In this document: one piece after another, positions 6,377-14,492 of the stretch
Layout of the letters: the number at the start of each line of letters is the position of its first letter
Numbering within the stretch: the first letter of the stretch is position 1
Assembly: GCA_050942615.1 (NCBI GenBank)
Contig: JBMNNQ010000016.1
Span: forward strand, 1-21,711
Length of the DNA: 21,711 nt
Reading direction: 5' to 3'
DNA from: JAAZMI01 sp050942615
Lineage (GTDB): Bacteria > Bacillota > Dethiobacteria > DTU022 > UBA8154
Notes under the pieces: model-generated
Database searches by the model: none
What the model was told of the DNA's origin: nothing
The model's input: the letters and a program-made list of their open reading frames with translations, nothing else
Translations under genes and position numbers: made by a program

Positions 6377-8971
6377 ATGGATATTCAGCGCTTCACGCAA
6401 AAGTCAAAGGAAGCCTTAGCTGCAGCACAGCAGCTTACCGCAGAAAAACATCACCAGATTGTTACCGACAAACATCTTTTGGCGGCTCTTTTAGCACAAG
6501 AACAGGGCATGATCCCCCGATTTTTAAACCAGGCTGGGGTCAGCCCAGCCGTGCTGTCCGGCAAAACTGAGGAATTGCTTAAAAAAATCCCTGCAGTGCG
6601 GGGCTATGAAAGCACCTTGAGTTTAAGCACCGGGCTGGCCAGGGTCCTGGCCCAGGCGGAAAAAGAAGCCCGGGAAATGCGCGATGACTATATCAGCGTA
6701 GAACACCTGCTTTTAGCCCTGCTGCAGGAAGGTGAAACTGAAACCAAAGAGGCCCTGCACCAGGCCGGGCTGAACCGGGAGGCGCTGCTCAGTTCCTTGC
6801 GTTCTGTCCGGGGCAGTCAAAGGGTAACCGGGGAAAACCCGGAAGATGTCTATGAAGCCCTGGTACGCTATGGCCGCGACCTAACCCAATTGGCCCGGGA
6901 AGGCAAGCTGGATCCGGTCATCGGCCGGGACAATGAAATCCGCCGGGTAATTGAAATTTTGTCCCGGCGTACTAAAAACAACCCGGTTCTAATTGGTGAA
7001 CCCGGCGTAGGGAAAACCGCCATTGCCGAGGGGCTGGCCCGGCGCATTATTGCCGGTGATATGCCGGAAGGCCTTAAAAACAAACGCGTTTTTGAACTGG
7101 ATATGGGATCACTGCTGGCCGGTGCGAAATACCGGGGCGAATTTGAAGAGAGGCTCAAGGCAGTCCTGAAAGAGGTACAAGAAGCCCAAGGTGAAATCAT
7201 CCTTTTCCTGGATGAGCTGCACACAGTGGTGGGGGCGGGCCAGGCTGAAGGAGCCGTAGATGCCGGTAACATCTTAAAACCAATGCTGGCCCGGGGCGAA
7301 CTGCGCGCCATTGGCGCCACCACCTTAGACGAATACCGCAAGTATGTGGAAAAAGATGCCGCTCTTGAACGCCGCTTTCAGCCCATTCTCATCAACCCCC
7401 CGTCGGTCGAGGATACTATTTCCATTCTGCGCGGCCTGAAGGAACGCTATGAGGTGCATCATGGAGTCCGTATCCAGGACAGCGCTTTGGTAGCGGCGGC
7501 CACTCTTTCCGATCGCTACATTGCAGACCGTTTCCTGCCGGACAAGGCTATTGACCTGATGGATGAGGCGGCAGCCCGGCTGCGGACTGAAATCGACAGC
7601 ATGCCCGCCGAACTTGATGAGATCAACCGACGGATGCTGCAGCTTGAAATTGAAGAAGCCGCCCTCAGCAAAGAAAAAGATGCCGCCTCCCGCAAACAAC
7701 TGGAAAAAATCCAAACAGACCTGGCTGCAATCAGAAACGAAGTCGAAACCATGAAGAAACGGTGGCAGGCCGAAAAAGAAGCCATCGCCCGCGTGCGCCA
7801 GATTAAAAAAGAAATGGAACAAACCCGCCAGGAAATTGAACAGGCCGAACGAGATTATAATTTGGATCGGCTGGCAGAATTAAAATATGGCCGCCTCCAC
7901 ACCCTGGAACAGCAGCTAAAATCTGAAGAGGAACATTTAAAAAACAAGCAAAAACAAGGCATGCTGCTGAAAGAAGAGGTGGACGCCGAGGACGTGGCCC
8001 ATGTTGTCAGCCGCTGGACCGGTATCCCGGTCACCAAGCTGCTTTCCGGTGAGAAAGAAAAGCTGCTGCATCTGGATGAAGAGCTGCATAAACGGGTGAT
8101 CGGCCAGGACGAAGCTGTCCAGGCGGTAACCGATGCCGTACTCCGGGCCCGGGCAGGCATCAAAGACCCCTGGAGGCCTATCGGCAGCTTCATTTTTCTG
8201 GGCCCCACCGGTGTGGGCAAAACCGAACTGGCCCGAACGCTTGCCCAGACGCTGTTCGATGATGAACGCAACATGACCCGCCTGGATATGTCGGAATACA
8301 TGGAAAAACATACCGTTTCGCGGCTGTTAGGCGCCCCGCCCGGTTATGTGGGATATGAAGAAGGCGGCCAGCTGACAGAGGCTGTCCGGCGCAAACCTTA
8401 TTCTGTCATCCTTCTGGATGAAATTGAAAAGGCCCACCCCGATGTTTTTAACGTTTTGCTGCAGCTGTTGGATGACGGACGGCTGACCGATGGGCAGGGC
8501 CGCACGGTGAACTTCCAGAACACGGTGATCATTATGACCTCCAACCTGGGCAGCCCTGAAATATTGTCCCAACAGGAGCGCGGTGTAGACTTTGAAAAAA
8601 TAAAAGACAACGTTCTGCGTATTTTGCAGCAGCATTTCCGCCCTGAATTTTTAAACCGGGTGGATGAAATCGTAGTCTTCCACGCTTTGGACCGGGAACA
8701 GGTCAGACAGATTGCCAACATCCTCCTGACCAACCTGGGCCAACGCACCCATACCGGCGCCGGAATTAAGCTCGAATGGGATGAAGCCGCCCTGAATTAC
8801 CTGGCAAACAAGGGTTATGAACCTGTTTATGGCGCCCGGCCCCTGAAAAGGTTGATCCAACAGGAAGCTGAAACAGCCTTGAGCCGGATGATCATCAAGG
8901 GGAAGGTTTCCACCGGCGATACTGTGATGGTGACTGCCCACGGGGGCAGGCTGGAGTTTCAAAAAAAATAG
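6377..8971 (+). CDS. clpB: ATP-dependent disaggregase ClpB
   Basis: An 864-residue Hsp100 chaperone that, with the DnaK system, pulls proteins out of aggregates. The order is a Clp N-domain (about 1-145, two repeats), NBD1 with Walker A GEPGVGKT at 207-214 and Walker B LFLDELH, a middle coiled-coil domain of about 110 residues rich in E, K and Q, NBD2 with Walker A GPTGVGKT at 609-616 and ILLDEIEKAHPD, and the C-terminal GARPLKR motif. The long middle domain separates ClpB from ClpA/ClpC, and no ClpP-binding IGF-type loop was noticed. ATG at 6377 has AAGGAGGT 7 nt upstream; the frame is open further upstream but that part overlaps the promoter region. Confidence 0.96.
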   Translation: MDIQRFTQKSKEALAAAQQLTAEKHHQIVTDKHLLAALLAQEQGMIPRFLNQAGVSPAVLSGKTEELLKKIPAVRGYESTLSLSTGLARVLAQAEKEAREMRDDYISVEHLLLALLQEGETETKEALHQAGLNREALLSSLRSVRGSQRVTGENPEDVYEALVRYGRDLTQLAREGKLDPVIGRDNEIRRVIEILSRRTKNNPVLIGEPGVGKTAIAEGLARRIIAGDMPEGLKNKRVFELDMGSLLAGAKYRGEFEERLKAVLKEVQEAQGEIILFLDELHTVVGAGQAEGAVDAGNILKPMLARGELRAIGATTLDEYRKYVEKDAALERRFQPILINPPSVEDTISILRGLKERYEVHHGVRIQDSALVAAATLSDRYIADRFLPDKAIDLMDEAAARLRTEIDSMPAELDEINRRMLQLEIEEAALSKEKDAASRKQLEKIQTDLAAIRNEVETMKKRWQAEKEAIARVRQIKKEMEQTRQEIEQAERDYNLDRLAELKYGRLHTLEQQLKSEEEHLKNKQKQGMLLKEEVDAEDVAHVVSRWTGIPVTKLLSGEKEKLLHLDEELHKRVIGQDEAVQAVTDAVLRARAGIKDPWRPIGSFIFLGPTGVGKTELARTLAQTLFDDERNMTRLDMSEYMEKHTVSRLLGAPPGYVGYEEGGQLTEAVRRKPYSVILLDEIEKAHPDVFNVLLQLLDDGRLTDGQGRTVNFQNTVIIMTSNLGSPEILSQQERGVDFEKIKDNVLRILQQHFRPEFLNRVDEIVVFHALDREQVRQIANILLTNLGQRTHTGAGIKLEWDEAALNYLANKGYEPVYGARPLKRLIQQEAETALSRMIIKGKVSTGDTVMVTAHGGRLEFQKK

Positions 8972-9031
8972 CCAGACTGCCGGAAAAACCGCAGAATAAA
9001 ATAAACTTACCAAAAAACAAGCTGCCAATAA

Positions 9032-9077
9032 AAAACAGGCCGGGTGAGTCCTTCCTGGGAAGCCCCCGGCCTGTTTT
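9032..9077. terminator. Bidirectional rho-independent terminator between clpB and hcp
   Basis: AAAACAGGCCGGG (9032-9044) pairs perfectly with CCCGGCCTGTTTT (9065-9077), a 13-bp stem with a 20-nt loop. T-runs follow the GC-rich stem on both strands, so it can end clpB transcripts (plus) and hcp transcripts (minus). The rest of the 224-bp gap holds nothing else I can support. Confidence 0.88.
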
Positions 9078-9195
9078 GTCTGCCTGCTTGGTATCAGCAA
9101 AATTAACGGCGCCTTGAAACCCAGCATTTTCAACCCTCCGGCAGAAGGTTCAACATTCAAGAAAATGCTATTGTAAACGCCGTTTATTATTTTTT

Positions 9196-10827
9196 TTACT
9201 GGGCCATAAAACGTTCCATGTCAGAGTCAACGGTGTCAATGCCGCCCAGGCCAAATTTTTCAACAAGAACCTTGGTCACATTGGCAGAGAGGAACCCCGG
9301 CAGCGTAGGGCCCAGATGAATGTTTTTCACACCCAGGTATAGCAGTGCAAGCAGCACGATGACCGCTTTCTGTTCATACCAGGCAATGTTATAGGCAATC
9401 GGCAGGTCATTGATATCGTCCAGTTCAAATGCTTCCTTGAGCTTGAGCGCAATGACGGCCAGCGAATAACAGTCGTTGCACTGCCCAGCGTCCAATATCC
9501 TGGGAATGCCACCAATTTCCCCCAAATCCAACTTATTATAGCGATATTTCGCACAACCCGCGGTAAGAATGACGGTATCCTGCGGCAATTTTTGAGCGAA
9601 TTCTGTATAATAGGCCCGCGACTTCATGCGCCCGTCGCAGCCGGCCAGGACAAAGAATTTTTTGATCGCCCCGGATTTGACAGCCTCCACAACCTTGTCG
9701 GCCAGCGCCAAAACCTGGTTATGGGCAAAGCCACCGATGATTTTCCCGGTTTCAATTTCCTCGGGTGCAGACAAAGTTTTAGCCAGCGCGATGATCTCTG
9801 AAAAGTCTTTTTTACCATTTTCATCAGGCAGGATGTGTTTGCAGCCCGGGTAACCGGTGGAACCCGTTGTAAATATTCTGCCCTGCACCTCTTCGCTTCG
9901 GGGAGGCACAATACAGTTGGTAGTAAACAGAATCGGGCCGTGGAAGGAGGGAAATTCGTCGATCTGCTTCCACCAGGCATTGCCATAGTTGCCGGCAAAG
10001 TGATCATATTTTTTGAATGCCGGGTAATAATGGGCCGGCAGCATTTCACCGTGGGTATAAACATCCACACCGGTACCCTTGGTCTGTTCCAACAGCTGTT
10101 CCAAATCAAGCAGGTCATGGCCGGTAATCAAAATCGCCGGGTTTTCCCGGACACCGATGTTGACTTCTGTAATTTCCGGATGGCCGTACCTTGAAGTGTT
10201 GGCCTCATCCAAAAGGGCCATCACCTTCACCCCGTATTCCCCGGTCTTCAGCGTGAGTGCCACTAAATCGTCAGCTGAAAGTGAGTCGTCCAGCGTTGCT
10301 GCCAGCGCCTCATAAATAAAAGCATTTACTGCAGGGTCTTCCATCCCAATATTTTTGGCGTGTTCTGCGTAGGCAGCCATGCCTTTCAGGCCGTAGATAA
10401 TCGTTTCCCGCAAAGAACGCACGTCTTCGTCAGCAGTTGCCAAAATGCCTGCTGCAGCGGCTTTTTCCAGCATGGAGGCTCTGGTATCTACAGTAAAGGT
10501 TGCCGCATCATGCAGGTTCTCTGCAGAAACAGACTGCTTAAGTTCATCCCTGATGGCAATCATTTCTTTAATTTTGTTTTCAAAGGCGCCGCTGTCAAAA
10601 TTGACGTTGGTTATGGTCATAAACAGGCCGCTTTGCACCTTATAATTGGTAGCACCCAATTTACCAACGTCCAGTTTTCCTTTAACAACAATTTCTGCAA
10701 TCCCCTTGAGTGTATAGATCAGGAGATCCTGCAGTTTGGCAACTTCTTCATTTTTACCACAGACGCCGCGTACCGTACAGCCTGTCCCCTTGGCTGTTTC
10801 CTGGCATTGGTAGCAAAACATGCTCAT
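9196..10827 (-). CDS. hcp: Hybrid cluster protein (hydroxylamine/NO reductase)
   Basis: A 543-residue class I hybrid cluster protein (prismane protein). It reduces hydroxylamine in vitro, and Hcp is established as an NO-stress enzyme. The N-terminal cysteines C5, C8, C17 and C23 bind the cubane cluster. The hybrid Fe-S-O cluster ligands are all present by motif: H237 (GHDLL), E261 (HGEML), C305 (TTNCIVPP), C397 (AGCDGR), C425 (TAGCAKYR), C450 (AGQCND) and E485 (WYEQK). It starts at ATG with AAGGGGGA upstream, 20 bp after the rubredoxin stop. Rubredoxin, cupin and an NADH flavoenzyme lie upstream on the same strand, so electrons probably come from NADH through rubredoxin. Shared control with these genes is likely, but no NsrR or Fnr-type site was identified. 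Confidence 0.96.
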   Translation of the reverse strand: MSMFCYQCQETAKGTGCTVRGVCGKNEEVAKLQDLLIYTLKGIAEIVVKGKLDVGKLGATNYKVQSGLFMTITNVNFDSGAFENKIKEMIAIRDELKQSVSAENLHDAATFTVDTRASMLEKAAAAGILATADEDVRSLRETIIYGLKGMAAYAEHAKNIGMEDPAVNAFIYEALAATLDDSLSADDLVALTLKTGEYGVKVMALLDEANTSRYGHPEITEVNIGVRENPAILITGHDLLDLEQLLEQTKGTGVDVYTHGEMLPAHYYPAFKKYDHFAGNYGNAWWKQIDEFPSFHGPILFTTNCIVPPRSEEVQGRIFTTGSTGYPGCKHILPDENGKKDFSEIIALAKTLSAPEEIETGKIIGGFAHNQVLALADKVVEAVKSGAIKKFFVLAGCDGRMKSRAYYTEFAQKLPQDTVILTAGCAKYRYNKLDLGEIGGIPRILDAGQCNDCYSLAVIALKLKEAFELDDINDLPIAYNIAWYEQKAVIVLLALLYLGVKNIHLGPTLPGFLSANVTKVLVEKFGLGGIDTVDSDMERFMAQ

Positions 10828-10847
10828 ATTTTATATTCCCCCTTGTT

Positions 10848-11012
10848 TTATTCTTCTACAAGTTCAAATTCGTCCTTGCCCACAGAACAAATGGGGCACT
10901 GCCAGTCGGCCGGCAGATCCTCAAAAACCGTCCCCGGCGCAATACCGCCTTCATCATCACCAAGTGCGGGATCATAGACATACCCGCAGGGCATGCATCT
11001 GTACTTTTTCAT
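10848..11012 (-). CDS. Rubredoxin
   Basis: A 54-residue one-iron electron carrier. The two CxxCG-type knuckles are CMPC (C6, C9) and CPIC (C39, C42). Between them are the family features YVYDPALGDDEGGIAPGT and the aromatic core around FEDLPADWQC. The start ATG has a very strong ribosome binding site (GGGGGGAGGGG) just upstream. It lies 20 bp upstream of hcp and 20 bp downstream of the cupin gene, in a tight three-gene operon. The inferred role is electron delivery to Hcp; in other anaerobes rubredoxins serve flavodiiron proteins and peroxidases as well. Confidence 0.95.
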   Translation of the reverse strand: MKKYRCMPCGYVYDPALGDDEGGIAPGTVFEDLPADWQCPICSVGKDEFELVEE

Positions 11013-11032
11013 TTTACCCCTCCCCCCTTTTT

Positions 11033-11347
11033 TTAGCTTTTCGGTGCAGGAGCCTTGACAACAATCAGTTCCAACGTTTCAGCATGCAGATTTCTTACGT
11101 TCATTTTGGTTTTAAAAGGAATTTTCAAAAGGGTCCCTGCCTCATATTCATGAATTTCCTGTTCATTGAGGCCGATAGAAAGCCTGCCGCGCACAACAGT
11201 CATATAAACATTGGAATTGGAAAAATGTTCCGGCAACCCCTCGCCCCTGTTGAATACCATGTGGAGATAGTGAACATTTTCATCAAATACGATCTTTTCC
11301 ACAACTTTTTTATTGCCAAGGGATAGTTTAAATGCCTGTTCGATCAA
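11033..11347 (-). CDS. Small single-domain cupin, probably non-enzymatic
   Basis: A 104-residue protein with the cupin beta-barrel pattern. Motif 1 covers about 36-60 (GLPEHFSNSNVYMTVVRGRL) and motif 2 about 70-96 (GTLLKIPFKTKMNVRNLHAETLELIVV). The metal-binding HxH of motif 1 is reduced to a single His (H41), and the His of motif 2 is Met or Asn, so a bound catalytic metal is doubtful. It starts at TTG with AAGGAGGT 7 nt upstream. As first gene of the cupin-rubredoxin-hcp group it may act as a small-molecule or redox-linked accessory protein. The fold is clear; the role is unknown. Confidence 0.8.
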   Translation of the reverse strand: MIEQAFKLSLGNKKVVEKIVFDENVHYLHMVFNRGEGLPEHFSNSNVYMTVVRGRLSIGLNEQEIHEYEAGTLLKIPFKTKMNVRNLHAETLELIVVKAPAPKS

Positions 11348-11452
11348 ATTATATACCTCCTTAGACTCTGCCCCCTACAGATTTTTTTATTATTACCGGC
11401 AGAACCATCGTTAAAAACTATTGCTGATGCCCTGCACTTATCCTGCCCCAAA

Positions 11453-12826
11453 TTAAATGACCAGGTCTTCGTTCAGATGGCTGCAGTTTGTAGCGATGGC
11501 GTTCATAGCCGCAGCGTTGATGGGGTAGACAACCGGTGACGGTGATACCAAGGGATGCGTTGCCGCCTGGAAGGTGTTCAATTCGGTAGCCGTGGTATCC
11601 TTTTGAATAGCCAAGCTTAAAATATTATTTATTTCGGCAACTGTATTCCCGCCGGAGATCTGGGCCCCTAAAAGAATGCCGGAACACCGGGAGAATATCA
11701 GCTTAATGTTGACCTCCTGGGCGTCGGGCAAGGTGCTGGGATGGCGGTCCATGGTCTTGAATTCGCCAATCATGAGGGTAAAACCTTCCTGCCGAGCCCT
11801 GGTCTCTGTCAGGCCGGCTGCTGCAAAAGTTTTACCGAACAATTTTGTTGAAAAGGTGCTGATCGTGCCCTTGTTGGCGCGTATTAACCGCAACTGAAAA
11901 GCGTTGCTGCCCGCAATCTTGGCTTCCATTGCTGCCGTCGAGGCCAACAGCAGTGGTACATCTTTCCCGGTAAAAAAACATTTCTTTTCTGCACAGTCGC
12001 CCACGGCAAAAATGTCGGGATCGCTGGTGCGCATATATTGATCGACCATGATAGCCCCTTTGGCATTTACCTCCAACCCGCAACCCTTGGCCAGGGCACC
12101 GTTCGGTTTGACCCCCAACCCTAAAATCACCATGTCCGTGGGGATTGTCCGGCCATCACCCAGGGCCACGGATGTCACAGACTTTTCCCCTAATATTTCC
12201 TTAACCCTGGTGCCGGTCATCACCTGGATACCGCTGTCCCGCAAAAGAAATTCCAGGTCGTCGGTGTAGCTTTTATCAAAGGCCTGCCACAGACAGGCAT
12301 CCGCCATCTCGATCAAGGTTACATTTTTGCCCAATACCTTAATCTGTTCCGCAAATTCAACCCCGATAAACCCTCCCCCAATGACGGTAACATTTTGGGC
12401 CGTTTCCAGCTTTTCAAAAATTATGCTCAAATATTCCTCATCTTTTGTGACGGGAAATACGTTTTCCAGGTCATGGCCTGGAATAAAGGTGGGAATAATA
12501 GGCAGGGAACCCGTAGCGATGATTAATTTTTTATAACTGAACACCCCACTATCCCTGGTAGCCACCGTTTTCTGCTCCCGATCTATTTCCACTGCACTGT
12601 CGATCACAATTTTAATGTTGGCATTGAGCAGCCCGGCATCCGGTATCCTGTTTTTCTCCAGGTTGCGCAGGGTGCCAAAGATGTAGGGTATACCACAGGG
12701 CACCATCACTGTCTTTGTTTCACGTATCACCGTAATATCAATATCACCATAGGCCTTCCGCGCCATTGTAGCAGCCAAAATCCCGCCTGCACTTCCCCCA
12801 ATGACCAGCAGATCTGTTTTTTTCAT
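11453..12826 (-). CDS. FAD-dependent NADH disulfide-reductase-family enzyme (Nox/CoA-disulfide reductase type)
   Basis: A 457-residue pyridine nucleotide-disulfide oxidoreductase. The FAD Rossmann motif GGSAGG is at the N-terminus, the redox cysteine C44 sits in VPCGIPY as in NADH oxidase and CoA-disulfide reductase, the NADH-binding VTVIGGGFIGVEFAEQ lies mid-protein, FAD contacts are in FAVGDCA, and a C-terminal dimerisation domain follows. Known members reduce O2, CoA disulfide, polysulfide or rubredoxin with NADH. The gene precedes cupin, rubredoxin and hcp on the same strand, with a 105-bp gap. It is therefore a good candidate for the NADH:rubredoxin reductase of the cluster, although the cysteine argues for a disulfide or peroxide substrate. 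The start ATG has GGGAGGG upstream. Confidence 0.88.
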   Translation of the reverse strand: MKKTDLLVIGGSAGGILAATMARKAYGDIDITVIRETKTVMVPCGIPYIFGTLRNLEKNRIPDAGLLNANIKIVIDSAVEIDREQKTVATRDSGVFSYKKLIIATGSLPIIPTFIPGHDLENVFPVTKDEEYLSIIFEKLETAQNVTVIGGGFIGVEFAEQIKVLGKNVTLIEMADACLWQAFDKSYTDDLEFLLRDSGIQVMTGTRVKEILGEKSVTSVALGDGRTIPTDMVILGLGVKPNGALAKGCGLEVNAKGAIMVDQYMRTSDPDIFAVGDCAEKKCFFTGKDVPLLLASTAAMEAKIAGSNAFQLRLIRANKGTISTFSTKLFGKTFAAAGLTETRARQEGFTLMIGEFKTMDRHPSTLPDAQEVNIKLIFSRCSGILLGAQISGGNTVAEINNILSLAIQKDTTATELNTFQAATHPLVSPSPVVYPINAAAMNAIATNCSHLNEDLVI

Positions 12827-12852
12827 TATTTTCCCTCCCGGTAAAACTAAAA

Positions 12853-12864
12853 GATAGCACTATC
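12853..12864. promoter_or_regulatory. 12-bp palindrome upstream of the NADH reductase gene
   Basis: GATAGCACTATC has perfect 5-bp arms around a 2-bp centre. It lies 26 bp before the start codon, next to a weak promoter (TTTAAA, 17 bp, TAGGAT on the minus strand). It may be an operator; no known regulator consensus was matched with confidence. Confidence 0.35.
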
Positions 12865-12978
12865 CTACCGTACTTCCTGTCTTTTTTAAACAGCAAAAAT
12901 AGGTATTTTAACAGCACCTTTGTAATAATTAAAAATATACTACTAGTTGTCTGTCCTTTCTCCCCCATTATAATACTA

Positions 12979-13012
12979 CCGGCACGGGTAGAAATCGCCC
13001 GTGCCGGTTTTT
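12979..13012. terminator. Strong hairpin between cysK and the NADH reductase gene
   Basis: CCGGCACGGG (12979-12988) pairs with CCCGTGCCGG (12998-13007), a perfect 10-bp stem with a 9-nt loop. It lies 55 bp after the cysK stop and probably ends cysK transcripts. The T-run (TTTTT, 13008-13012) is on the plus strand, where there is no gene to terminate. On the minus strand the stem is followed by TAGTATTATAAT, a poorer tract. Confidence 0.6.
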
Positions 13013-13062
13013 AACTGCTGTGTCTGCCATTTTATCCTGCGTTGTTTCAGAATGTGCTGTTT

Positions 13063-14034
13063 CTACATCAAAGCCGTGCTGAAATACCGTTCGGCCCTGT
13101 CTGCCAGCACGGTGGCAATAATTTTGTTTTCACCGTACTTCTTGGCCATTTCCATGGAGGCCCATACATTGGCGCCGGAAGACGTGCCCACCAGCAGCCC
13201 TTGTATTTTTGCCAGATTTTGTGCCGTCTGGATGGCGTCATCATCTGTAACCTCCACCACTTCATCAACTAAGGAGGTATCCAACACCGGAGGCACAAAA
13301 CCATCGCCGATACCCTGGATCTTATGCAAGCCGGGTTCGTGCCCCAAAAGGGCGGAGGCATTTTTAGGTTCCACAGCCGCCACCACAACCGCCGGGTTTC
13401 TTTCCTTTAAAAACCGCCCTACCCCACAGAGGGTGCCCCCGCTACCCAACCCGGAAACAAATATATCCACCTTTTTACCCAGTTGTTCCCATATTTCCCG
13501 GGCCGTGGTTAAGTAATGTATCTGCGGATTGTCGGGGTTTTCAAACTGCTGCGGCACAAAAATTGAAGGGTCGGCCCCGGCTTTTTTTGCAACCAGCTCC
13601 ACAGTACCCATAATGCTTTTCTCAGCCGGTGTCAGTATTAATTCTGCCCCCAGGGCCACAATTATTTTCTTTCTTTCTTCACTCATATTTTCAGGCATGA
13701 CAATGATTACCCGGTATCCCTTTTGCACGCCGACAAGGGCCAGCCCGATACCGGTATTGCCCGAGGTGGGCTCCATAATCGTCATCCCCGGTTTCAGCCT
13801 GCCCCGTTTTTCGGCTTCCTCGATCATAAACTGAGCCACCCGATCTTTGATACTGCCCCCTGGGTTTAAAAATTCAGCCTTGGCATATAAGCTTAAACCT
13901 GTCATTTTCTGGAGACTGACCAGCGGCGTATTGCCGATCAAATCCAGCACCGTTTCCACTGTTTGCAGGGTTTTACCCGGCCTTCCCGCTCCTGACAGAT
14001 TACCGTTATAAATTGTCTCAGGGTTTTTTTTCAT
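13063..14034 (-). CDS. cysK: Cysteine synthase (O-acetylserine sulfhydrylase)
   Basis: A 323-residue PLP enzyme that makes cysteine from O-acetylserine and sulfide. The PLP lysine is K63 in NPGGSIKDR. The substrate loop TSGNTG (about 90-95), the phosphate-binding GLGSGGT, the GIGDGFVPP segment and the terminal DRAERYFST are all typical of the CysK/CysM/CBS fold-II group. It has about 25 extra residues before the usual start of the fold (TVLDLIGNTPL). ATG at 14034 has GGGAGA 8 nt upstream. It is on its own, with a promoter candidate upstream and a hairpin downstream. No cysE lies in the window, and O-phosphoserine or cystathionine beta-synthase-like activity cannot be excluded. Confidence 0.9.
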   Translation of the reverse strand: MKKNPETIYNGNLSGAGRPGKTLQTVETVLDLIGNTPLVSLQKMTGLSLYAKAEFLNPGGSIKDRVAQFMIEEAEKRGRLKPGMTIMEPTSGNTGIGLALVGVQKGYRVIIVMPENMSEERKKIIVALGAELILTPAEKSIMGTVELVAKKAGADPSIFVPQQFENPDNPQIHYLTTAREIWEQLGKKVDIFVSGLGSGGTLCGVGRFLKERNPAVVVAAVEPKNASALLGHEPGLHKIQGIGDGFVPPVLDTSLVDEVVEVTDDDAIQTAQNLAKIQGLLVGTSSGANVWASMEMAKKYGENKIIATVLADRAERYFSTALM

Positions 14035-14126
14035 ATTGCAGTTCTCCCTTAAATTTTCTGAATGACAGCAAAAGCTTGTCTTTAAAACAAAATCTTACAA
14101 CTAATCATCGCTACTGCTATGATCAT

Positions 14127-14153
14127 ATTCTACAAACCCGGCAAAATTGTCAA
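14127..14153 (-). promoter_or_regulatory. Candidate sigma-A promoter of cysK
   Basis: On the minus strand TTGACA (14148-14153) is a perfect -35. TAGAAT (14127-14132) is a good -10 at a short 15-bp spacing; GAATAT gives 17 bp but matches poorly. The predicted leader is about 85 nt, and no T-box or S-box signature was recognised in it. Confidence 0.5.
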
Positions 14154-14492
14154 GTTTAATAGATTTTCAGCAAGAGTTTTGTCGGTTTTCCCTTCCTTTT
14201 AATTATATATTCAGGTTAACATCTCCTTTAAACTGCGTCAAGAAAAAGAAGAACCTTTATAAAAAAAATCAATAACCTTGTCGCACTTGGTTCGGTTAAT
14301 TCTAGAGGTGGCTGGAGGAACGGGGTGGCGGGGAAAAAATACCTTCTGGTTGGCATTTGTTTTACCCACTAACCGGCTGCCTACTGGACAGTCCGTTCCC
14401 TGGTTATTTTGCATCAGAGGATTAGCCGCCTGAAAACAGGGAAAGGTACAATACAGGATGAAAGCACAGGTCATTCAAAGGAGCACCTAAAA
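14154..14492. other. Intergenic region between cysK and the uracil-DNA glycosylase gene
   Basis: No gene is supported here. An open frame on the minus strand (14238-14474) has no ribosome binding site and no recognisable motif, and it overlaps the leader of the next gene. The GC content shifts from AT-rich (14154-14280) to GC-rich (14300-14400). The plus-strand frame of the downstream gene is open back to ATG 14409, but that part resembles no family. Confidence 0.5.

Noticed and set aside
7325..8311. Long antisense ORFs inside clpB (124-165 codons)
   Set aside because: They mirror the codon pattern of clpB in GC-rich stretches and show no domains or ribosome binding sites.
12744..12968. 74-residue minus-strand ORF overlapping the 5' end of the NADH reductase gene
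   Set aside because: It overlaps the reductase start in another frame and covers its promoter region; composition is not protein-like.
14035..14153. T-box or SAM riboswitch in the cysK leader
   Set aside because: No T-box sequence, specifier-like stem or S-box core was recognised in the ~85-nt leader, which is also too short for a T-box.
14238..14474. 78-residue minus-strand ORF upstream of the glycosylase gene
   Set aside because: No ribosome binding site, no motif, and it overlaps the leader and start of a well-supported gene on the other strand.
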